Shown one piece after another: positions 6,842-11,829 of a DNA stretch of 11,829 nucleotides. Each line of letters begins with the position of its first letter. Positions within the stretch are counted from its first letter, which is position 1. The position numbers were made by a program, and so were the translations under genes. The stretch is from SZUA-430 sp040381215. GTDB lineage: Bacteria > Pseudomonadota > Alphaproteobacteria > Micropepsales > Micropepsaceae. The stretch lies in assembly GCA_040381215.1 (NCBI GenBank), contig JBEIHO010000088.1, positions 1-11,829 on the forward strand, read 5' to 3'. Below the pieces are notes generated by a model, which worked only from the letters and a program-made list of their open reading frames with translations, did not search any database and had not been told where the DNA came from.

Positions 6842-7153
6842 ATGTTCGCGGTCATCAAGGCCCAGGGCAAGCAGTACAAGGTCGCTCAGGGCGACGAACT
6901 CACCGTTGATCGCCTTCCTGGCGACGAGGGTGCGTCCGTAGCGCTCGGCGAAGTGCTGATGCTCGTCGACGGCGCCACTACGAAGGTTGGAACGCCTGTC
7001 CTCAGCGGCGCCAAGGTGCAGGCCGAAATCGTGTCCCACAGCCGTGGCGACAAGATCAAGGTGTTCAAGAAGCGCCGCCGCAAGAATTTCCATCGTACGC
7101 GTGGCCACCGTCAGGATCTGACGACGGTGAAGATCACGTCCATCACGGCCTGA
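6842..7153 (+). CDS. rplU: Large-subunit ribosomal protein L21 (bL21)
   Basis: Ribosomal protein of 103 aa that binds 23S rRNA in the 50S subunit. The start MFAVIKAQGKQYKVAQGD is the family signature. The basic C-terminal signature from KIKVFKKRRRKNF through RTRGHRQ (71-91) is intact. The length is normal. First gene of the rplU-rpmA pair, 13 bases ahead of rpmA, under the promoter at 6737-6764. The ribosome-binding site is weak (AAGAAAG). Confidence 0.97.
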   Translation: MFAVIKAQGKQYKVAQGDELTVDRLPGDEGASVALGEVLMLVDGATTKVGTPVLSGAKVQAEIVSHSRGDKIKVFKKRRRKNFHRTRGHRQDLTTVKITSITA

Positions 7154-7166
7154 GGGAGGATCCGCA

Positions 7167-7439
7167 ATGGCACACAAAAAAGCTGGCGGTTCGTCACGTA
7201 ACGGACGCGATTCCAATCCAAAGTTCCTCGGCGTGAAGCGCTACGGCGGTGAGTCCGTGATTGCGGGCAACATCATCGTGCGCCAGCGCGGCACCAAGTT
7301 CCACCCGGGCGCCGGCGTGGGCATGGGCCGCGATCACACGCTTTATGCGCTGGTCAATGGCCACGTCAGCTTCAAGCTTGACGCGCGCGGCCGCCAAGTA
7401 TGCTGGGTAAAGCCGGCCAATACGATGGCGGCTGAATAA
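7167..7439 (+). CDS. rpmA: Large-subunit ribosomal protein L27 (bL27)
   Basis: Ribosomal protein of 90 aa whose N-terminal tail reaches the peptidyl-transferase centre. The family signature is clear: MAHKKAGGSSRNGRDS at the start, with no cleavable extension of the Firmicutes kind, then GNIIVRQRGTKFHPG (34-48) and GMGRDHTLYAL (52-62). The start is backed by a strong ribosome-binding site, GGGAGGA, five to six bases before the ATG. Transcribed with rplU and closed by the intrinsic terminator at 7499-7532. Confidence 0.97.
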   Translation: MAHKKAGGSSRNGRDSNPKFLGVKRYGGESVIAGNIIVRQRGTKFHPGAGVGMGRDHTLYALVNGHVSFKLDARGRQVCWVKPANTMAAE

Positions 7440-7498
7440 CGGGACGATCGCACAAGGATCGCTCCCGGGAAGAACGGGAAGGCGGTCCAGAAGTCACG

Positions 7499-7532
7499 AG
7501 GGAGATGGGCCGCCATCTCCCTTTATTTTTTT
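7499..7532 (+). terminator. Intrinsic terminator of rplU-rpmA
   Basis: A 10-base perfect stem, AGGGAGATGG paired with CCATCTCCCT, closes a GCCG tetraloop and is followed by TTATTTTTTT. A textbook rho-independent terminator that ends the ribosomal transcript and separates it from the acetyltransferase gene. Confidence 0.93.
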
Positions 7533-7565
7533 CTCCTTCGTGCGACGCCAAAAGGAGACGCGGCG

Positions 7566-8138
7566 ATGACCAGATTTGAACCGATCGTGACGCAACGAAT
7601 TGTGCTGCGGCCCCTCGAGGCCCGCGACCGCACGCGCCTGATCGAGCTTGCAAACAACTGGCGCGTGGCGAAGAACCTGAGCCACATGCCCTACCCTTAC
7701 ACGGAGGCCTCGGCCGATGACTGGCTGGGCAAGCAGGATTCGCTCTGGTCGAGCGGCAAGTCCGTGAACCTGGCGATTGCGCTGGATGGGCAGTTCATTG
7801 GCGGCACCGGGATCGGCGTGCGCGACCACGGCGACTGGGAGCTTGGTTACTGGCTGGGTGAACCCTACTGGAACCGTGGTTATGCGTCGGAGGCCGCCAC
7901 GGCGCTGCGCGATCATGCGTTCGAGAGCCTGAAGCTTGGCCATATCGTTGCCGGTCACTTTGCCGATAACCACGCCTCGGGTCGCGTGCTGACGAAGATC
8001 GGCTTTCGCTATACCAAGGAAAGCCGTCGCTACTGCCTGTCACTGGGCAAGGAAGTTCGTTGCCTCGACATGGCGATGGACCGGGTCCGGTGGCTTGAAC
8101 TGCGCGGCGTTCATGAACGGGCGACCGCCGGGGCGTGA
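7566..8138 (+). CDS. GNAT-family N-acetyltransferase (RimJ/RimL-like)
   Basis: Predicted acetyl-CoA-dependent acetyltransferase, 190 aa. Residues 9-24 (TQRIVLRPLEARDRTR) match the usual opening of RimJ/RimL-type enzymes. Motif A, GYWLGEPYWNRGYASEA (94-110), contains the R/Q-x-x-G-x-G/A-type acetyl-CoA loop as NRGYAS. NHASGRVLTKIGF (135-147) is motif B. The ATG has AGGAG eight bases upstream. It begins just after the rpmA terminator, so it needs its own promoter or read-through. Genes of this family are often found between rpmA and obgE in alphaproteobacteria, which hints at a translation-linked role, but the substrate (protein N-terminus, small molecule or antibiotic) cannot be told. Confidence 0.88.
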   Translation: MTRFEPIVTQRIVLRPLEARDRTRLIELANNWRVAKNLSHMPYPYTEASADDWLGKQDSLWSSGKSVNLAIALDGQFIGGTGIGVRDHGDWELGYWLGEPYWNRGYASEAATALRDHAFESLKLGHIVAGHFADNHASGRVLTKIGFRYTKESRRYCLSLGKEVRCLDMAMDRVRWLELRGVHERATAGA

Positions 8139-8152
8139 AGGGCGGCATCGCC

Positions 8153-8170
8153 AAAACCGGAGCGGTTTTT
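8153..8170 (+). terminator. Possible weak intrinsic terminator after the acetyltransferase gene
   Basis: AAAACCG and CGGTTTT form a 7-base stem with a GAG loop, running into one further T. The T tract is partly inside the stem and the stem is A/T-rich, so termination would be partial at best. Confidence 0.35.
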
Positions 8171-8221
8171 GCGAAATGCCTCTCGCGCAGCGGGACGCGA
8201 TGTACTAATTGAAACACGCAT

Positions 8222-8246
8222 GGGGCGCAGCGCAGGGCGGCGCCCC
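8222..8246 (+). other. GC-only hairpin upstream of obgE
   Basis: GGGGCGC (8222-8228) and GCGCCCC (8240-8246) form a perfect 7-base GC stem with an 11-base loop, ending 41 bases before the obgE start. No T tract follows, so it is not an intrinsic terminator. It may be a leader structure affecting obgE translation or mRNA stability. Confidence 0.4.
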
Positions 8247-8287
8247 GGCGGCAACGCAAACCTCGCTCCCGGCGAACCCCGAAACCC

Positions 8288-9388
8288 ATGAAATTTCTCG
8301 ACCAGGCCAAGCTCTACGTGAAAGCCGGTGACGGCGGGCCGGGCTGCGTCGGCTTCCGGCGCGAGAAGTTCATCGAATATGGCGGGCCGGACGGGGGCAA
8401 TGGCGGCCGTGGCGGGAATGTCATCCTGCTGGCAACGCACAATCTCAACACGCTGGTCGACTATCGCTACCAGCAGCATTTCCGCGCCAAGCGCGGCGTG
8501 CAGGGGATGGGGCAAAATCGTACCGGTGCGGCCGGCGATGACATCATCCTCAAGGTTCCGGTCGGCACGCAGGTGTTTGCCGAGGACAACCAGACCCTGC
8601 TTTGCGACCTCACGCGCGCGGGCGAGCAGTTCGTGATCGCGCGTGGCGGCGAAGGCGGGCTTGGGAACGCGCATTTCAAGAGCTCGACGAACCGGGCGCC
8701 GCGCAAGTCGACGCCGGGGGAACCGGGCGAGGAGCTGACGATCTGGCTCCGGCTCAAGCTGATCGCCGATGTCGGCATCATCGGATTGCCGAATGCCGGC
8801 AAGTCGACGTTCCTGGCCACGGTGACCAGCGCGCGGCCGAAGATCGGCAACTACCCGTTCACGACGATCAACCCGCAGCTGGGCGTCGCCGAGATCGACG
8901 GGTATGAGTTCGTGATTGCCGACCTGCCGGGGCTCATCGAGGGCGCGCATGAAGGCGTGGGGCTGGGCGACCGGTTCCTTGGCCATGCAGAACGGTGCAG
9001 CGTGCTGCTGCATCTGGTCGATGGCGGGATGACCCACCAGGAAATCGCAAAGGCCTATGCCACCGTGCGCAACGAGATTGCGGCTTACGGGCACGGGCTG
9101 GAGACGAAGCGCGAAATCGTCGGGCTCAACAAGGTCGACCTGATGAGCTCGGGTGACATGGAGCGCAAGCGGCGGGTGCTTTCGGAACTGTCGGGGGTCA
9201 CGCCCCTGCCCCTCTCGGGCGAGCAGGGCGTGGGCCTCACGGAGGTGCTGCGTGCCCTGGCCCGTACGATCGAGGAGGTGCGACGGGAGAACCCGCCGCC
9301 CTATCTGGCCGATCCGCAATCGGTGCGCGAGACCGAAGCCCTGGGCGAGGATGACGCGCCGCCGACCTCCAAGGGGTGGTCTCCGTGA
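8288..9388 (+). CDS. obgE: Obg-family GTPase (ribosome assembly, stress control)
   Basis: GTPase (366 aa) that acts late in 50S subunit assembly and links growth to nucleotide levels. The glycine-rich Obg fold spans about 1-158, starting MKFLDQAKLYVKAGDGGPG and with repeats such as GGPDGGNGGRGG (32-43). The G domain follows: G1 GLPNAGKST (166-174), G2 near TT (192-193), G3 DLPG (212-215), G4 NKVD (281-284), and G5 near S310-G311. A short acidic tail ends the protein, without the extra C-terminal domain of some Firmicutes. The start is fixed by the conserved N-terminus, though no ribosome-binding site is visible. Its stop overlaps the proB start (GTGA), so the two are translationally coupled. 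Confidence 0.96.
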   Translation: MKFLDQAKLYVKAGDGGPGCVGFRREKFIEYGGPDGGNGGRGGNVILLATHNLNTLVDYRYQQHFRAKRGVQGMGQNRTGAAGDDIILKVPVGTQVFAEDNQTLLCDLTRAGEQFVIARGGEGGLGNAHFKSSTNRAPRKSTPGEPGEELTIWLRLKLIADVGIIGLPNAGKSTFLATVTSARPKIGNYPFTTINPQLGVAEIDGYEFVIADLPGLIEGAHEGVGLGDRFLGHAERCSVLLHLVDGGMTHQEIAKAYATVRNEIAAYGHGLETKREIVGLNKVDLMSSGDMERKRRVLSELSGVTPLPLSGEQGVGLTEVLRALARTIEEVRRENPPPYLADPQSVRETEALGEDDAPPTSKGWSP

Positions 9389-10506
9389 GCGAGAGGCTCA
9401 CACGCGCGCGCACACTTGTTGTCAAAATCGGATCCTCGACGCTGGTCGATGCTGCAACGGGTGCGCTGGCGTCCGGATGGCTTGCAGCCTTTGCTGCCGA
9501 TGTCGCGCGGGCACGCGCGCGGGGGCAGGATGTCGTGCTGGTTTCGTCGGGCGCGATCGCCCTTGGCCGGCGCAGGCTGGGGCTTGCGGCGGGGCCACTC
9601 AAGCTGGAGGAAGCGCAGGCCGCTGCAGCCGTCGGGCAGATCGAGCTTGCGCGGGCATGGCGCGAGGCGCTGGCGACCCACGACCTTACGGTGGCGCAGA
9701 TCCTGTTGACGCTGGGCGATACCGAGAACCGGCGGCGCTACCTGAATGCACGCTCGACGCTCAAGACACTGCTGGGGATGGGTGCCATTCCGGTGATCAA
9801 CGAGAACGACACGGTTGCCACCGCCGAGATCCGCTTCGGCGACAATGACAGGCTTGCAGCGCGCGTGGCCGGCATGATCGAGGCGGATGTGCTGGTGCTG
9901 CTTTCGGATATCGACGGGCTCTACACTGCCAATCCGCGTACGGACGCCAACGCCCAATTCATTCCCGAGGTTCAGGCGATCACGCCGGCGATCGAGGCGA
10001 TGGCGGGGGCGGCAGGATCGGACATGGGATCGGGCGGCATGGCCACCAAAATCATGGCGGCACGGCTGGCCATGGATGCCGGCACGCACATGGTGATTGC
10101 CAATAGCGCGCTTCAGGCGCCGCTGGCGGCCATTGCCGGGGGCGGACGCTGCACATGGTTCGTTGCCCCGCAATCGCCGGGCACGCTGCGCAAGCGCTGG
10201 ATCGCCGGTGCGCTGGCGCCTGCGGGCAGCCTGGTCATCGACGATGGCGCGCTGGCGGCGCTCAACCAGGGTCGCAGCCTGCTTCCTGCGGGCGTGGTTC
10301 AGGCCGAGGGGGCCTTCGAGCGTGGTGATTGCGTGATCGTGCGCGACAGCAGCGGCCGGGAGGTCGCGCGCGGACTTGTTGCCTACGGGTCCGAGGACGC
10401 GCGCAAGATCTGCCGGGCGCGCAGCGGTGACATCGAAACGCTGCTGGGCCATCGCGGGCGCGACGAGATGATCCATCGCGACGACCTCGCGCTTTTGAAA
10501 GGTTAG
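9385..10506 (+). CDS. proB: Glutamate 5-kinase
   Basis: First step of proline synthesis: ATP-dependent phosphorylation of glutamate to gamma-glutamyl phosphate, in the cytoplasm. 373 aa. An amino-acid kinase domain occupies about 1-255, with VVKIGSS (12-18, K14 in the phosphate site), SSGA (54-57), the NEND motif (139-142), FGDND (151-155), SDIDGLY (174-180) and GSGGMATK (215-222). A PUA domain follows at about 278-365, as in the E. coli enzyme. The GTG at 9385 is preferred over the in-frame GTG at 9376 because it overlaps the obgE stop by four bases and has AAGGGG eight bases upstream. The likely control is feedback inhibition by proline, a family property not read here. Confidence 0.95.
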   Translation: MSERLTRARTLVVKIGSSTLVDAATGALASGWLAAFAADVARARARGQDVVLVSSGAIALGRRRLGLAAGPLKLEEAQAAAAVGQIELARAWREALATHDLTVAQILLTLGDTENRRRYLNARSTLKTLLGMGAIPVINENDTVATAEIRFGDNDRLAARVAGMIEADVLVLLSDIDGLYTANPRTDANAQFIPEVQAITPAIEAMAGAAGSDMGSGGMATKIMAARLAMDAGTHMVIANSALQAPLAAIAGGGRCTWFVAPQSPGTLRKRWIAGALAPAGSLVIDDGALAALNQGRSLLPAGVVQAEGAFERGDCVIVRDSSGREVARGLVAYGSEDARKICRARSGDIETLLGHRGRDEMIHRDDLALLKG

Positions 10507-10527
10507 CCTCGAAAGGACGTTCGGGAC

Positions 10528-11793
10528 GTGGCTGAAGACGTGCACAGGCTGCTGGAACGCATCGGGGCTGCTGCCCGCATTGCTTCACGCGTGCTGGCTC
10601 GCACGGACAAGAGCCAGCGTGCTTCGGCCCTGCAATCAATTGCCGCTTCGATCCGGACGCATGCGGGCTCCATCCTCGAGGCCAATCAGCGGGATGTGGC
10701 CCTGGCCATCAAGGGTGGCGCCAAGGGCGCCTTCACCGACCGGCTGAAGCTTACGCCATCGGGGCTTGAGGCCATGGCGAGCGGCATCGAAGCGGTGTCG
10801 TGGCTGCCCGATGTGGTGGGCGACACCGAGGCGGAATGGGTGCGCCCCAATGGATTGCGGATCGCCCGCGTGCGCGTTCCCATCGGCGTCATCGGCATCA
10901 TCTACGAGAGCCGGCCGAACGTGACGGGCGATGCCGCGGGGCTGTGCCTGAAGTCCGGCAACGCGGTGATCCTGCGCGGCGGGTCGGAGGCGCTGGCCTC
11001 GGGGCTTGCGATACGCGATGCGATCGCGGCGGGGCTTGCCCGTGCCGGGTTGCCGGCCGAGGCGGTGCAGGTCGTGCCGACGGCCGACCGCGATGCGGTC
11101 GGCGCCATGCTGTCGGGGCTGAACGGATGCATCGACGTGATCATCCCGCGCGGCGGCAAGAGCCTGGTGGCGCGGGTGCAGAAGGAGGCGCGGGTTCCCG
11201 TGCTCGCCCATCTCGACGGGAACTGCCATGTCTATGTCGACAAGGCGGCGGATCCCGACAAGGCGCTGCGTGTGGTCCTGAATTCCAAGATGCGGCGCGT
11301 ATCGGTGTGCGGCGCGGCGGAGACGCTTCTGGTGGACCGGGCCGGTGCGGGGCGCCTGCTGGGGCCGCTGGTGAAGGCCTTGCTCGATGCAGATTGCGAA
11401 GTCCGTGGCGACGAGATGACACGAACGGTCGATGCGCGCGTGCATGCGGCCGAGGAAGAAGACTGGTTCACAGAATACCTGGATGCCGTGATCGCGGTGA
11501 AGGTGGTCGATGGCGTGGACGGCGCGATTGCGCATATTGCGCAACATGGATCGTCGCATACCGAGAGCATCGTGACCGAGGACAGGGTTGCTGCCGAGAC
11601 CTTCCTGCGCGAGGTCGACAGTGCCATCGTGCTGCACAATGCCTCGACGCAGTTTGCCGATGGCGGCGAATTCGGCTTTGGCGCCGAGGTCGGGATTGCG
11701 ACGGGGCGGCTGCATGCCCGCGGACCGGTCGGCGCGCGGGAGTTGACCACCTACAAATATGTGGTGCGGGGCAATGGACAGACACGACCCTGA
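10528..11793 (+). CDS. proA: Gamma-glutamyl phosphate reductase (glutamate-5-semialdehyde dehydrogenase)
   Basis: Second step of proline synthesis: NADPH-dependent reduction of gamma-glutamyl phosphate to glutamate semialdehyde. 421 aa, of normal length, with an aldehyde-dehydrogenase fold. Seen: the cofactor-site signature YESRPNVTGDAAGLCLKSGN (126-145) with ILRGGSEA after it, and the catalytic cysteine C261 in SVCGAAETLLVD. Many homologues have Asn after this cysteine where Gly stands here. HARGPVG and TTYKYVV close the protein. The GTG at 10528 is taken as start, with AAAGGA about ten bases upstream. A GTG at 10540 is less likely. It follows proB by 21 bases, so the product of ProB, which is unstable, is handed on by a co-produced partner. 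Confidence 0.95.
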   Translation: MAEDVHRLLERIGAAARIASRVLARTDKSQRASALQSIAASIRTHAGSILEANQRDVALAIKGGAKGAFTDRLKLTPSGLEAMASGIEAVSWLPDVVGDTEAEWVRPNGLRIARVRVPIGVIGIIYESRPNVTGDAAGLCLKSGNAVILRGGSEALASGLAIRDAIAAGLARAGLPAEAVQVVPTADRDAVGAMLSGLNGCIDVIIPRGGKSLVARVQKEARVPVLAHLDGNCHVYVDKAADPDKALRVVLNSKMRRVSVCGAAETLLVDRAGAGRLLGPLVKALLDADCEVRGDEMTRTVDARVHAAEEEDWFTEYLDAVIAVKVVDGVDGAIAHIAQHGSSHTESIVTEDRVAAETFLREVDSAIVLHNASTQFADGGEFGFGAEVGIATGRLHARGPVGARELTTYKYVVRGNGQTRP

Positions 11794-11829
11794 CTTTGCG
11801 CCGGCGCATGTTCTGGCGCTGGCTGCCGC
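11774..11829 (+). CDS. Possible start of the next gene (position suits nadD), cut by window edge
   Basis: An ATG at 11774, out of frame with proA and overlapping its last 20 bases, opens a frame that stays open to the window end (18 codons). An ATG at 11808 in another frame is an alternative start. In related bacteria nadD (nicotinate-nucleotide adenylyltransferase) often follows proA, but the diagnostic GGSFNPxHxGH motif would lie beyond the edge. This call rests on position only. Confidence 0.3.
   Translation, partial: MDRHDPDFAPAHVLALAA

Noticed and set aside
7465..7482. TCCCG/CGGGA hairpin upstream of the rpmA terminator
   Set aside because: Only a 5-base stem with a 7-base loop and no T tract. 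The true terminator is the much stronger stem at 7499-7532.
8111..10545. Long minus-strand frames (402 and 414 codons) opposite obgE and proB
   Set aside because: Both lie over genes with complete family motifs on the plus strand, and the products are Arg/His/Pro/Ala-rich with no recognisable domains.
10636..11715. 359-codon minus-strand frame opposite proA
   Set aside because: Shadow of proA. No motif, and composition typical of reverse-frame GC-rich sequence.

Overview
The window reads as an ordinary stretch of chromosome from a GC-rich alphaproteobacterium. The main evidence is the conserved run rplU-rpmA-GNAT-obgE-proB-proA, an order familiar from that class, together with dense GC-rich coding on both strands. 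I cannot name the genus. No insertion sequence, integrase, phage gene, CRISPR array, tRNA or rRNA was seen, and no gene-free stretch exceeds 300 bases.

Left part (1-5309): a short-chain dehydrogenase, cut by the window edge, points left. After it comes a ferric-iron ABC importer of the Fbp/Fut type, split over two convergent units. The periplasmic binding protein (708-1718, +) runs into the tail of the permease-ATPase pair (4425 to 1721, -), leaving a 2-base gap. The permease gene has a well-formed sigma70-type promoter with a perfect 8-1-8 palindrome just downstream of its -10 box. The palindrome has Fur-box geometry, so iron-dependent repression is the likely control. A degenerate copy may sit at the same distance from the binding-protein start. 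A TauE/SafE-type membrane protein is transcribed divergently from the permease.

Middle (5317-6706, -): a small secreted beta/gamma-crystallin-like protein with a canonical calcium-binding motif, and RlmJ, which methylates 23S rRNA.

Right part (6737-11829, +): a strong promoter drives rplU and rpmA (ribosomal proteins L21 and L27), which end at a clear intrinsic terminator. Then follow a GNAT acetyltransferase, the ribosome-assembly GTPase obgE, and the first two enzymes of proline synthesis, proB and proA. obgE and proB overlap by four bases and proA follows after 21, so these three are probably one transcription unit. The first codons of another gene, possibly nadD, may lie at the right edge.

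I found no convincing new system. The points most worth checking are the split iron importer with its putative Fur operator, the secreted crystallin-like protein, and the structured leader regions of rplU and obgE.
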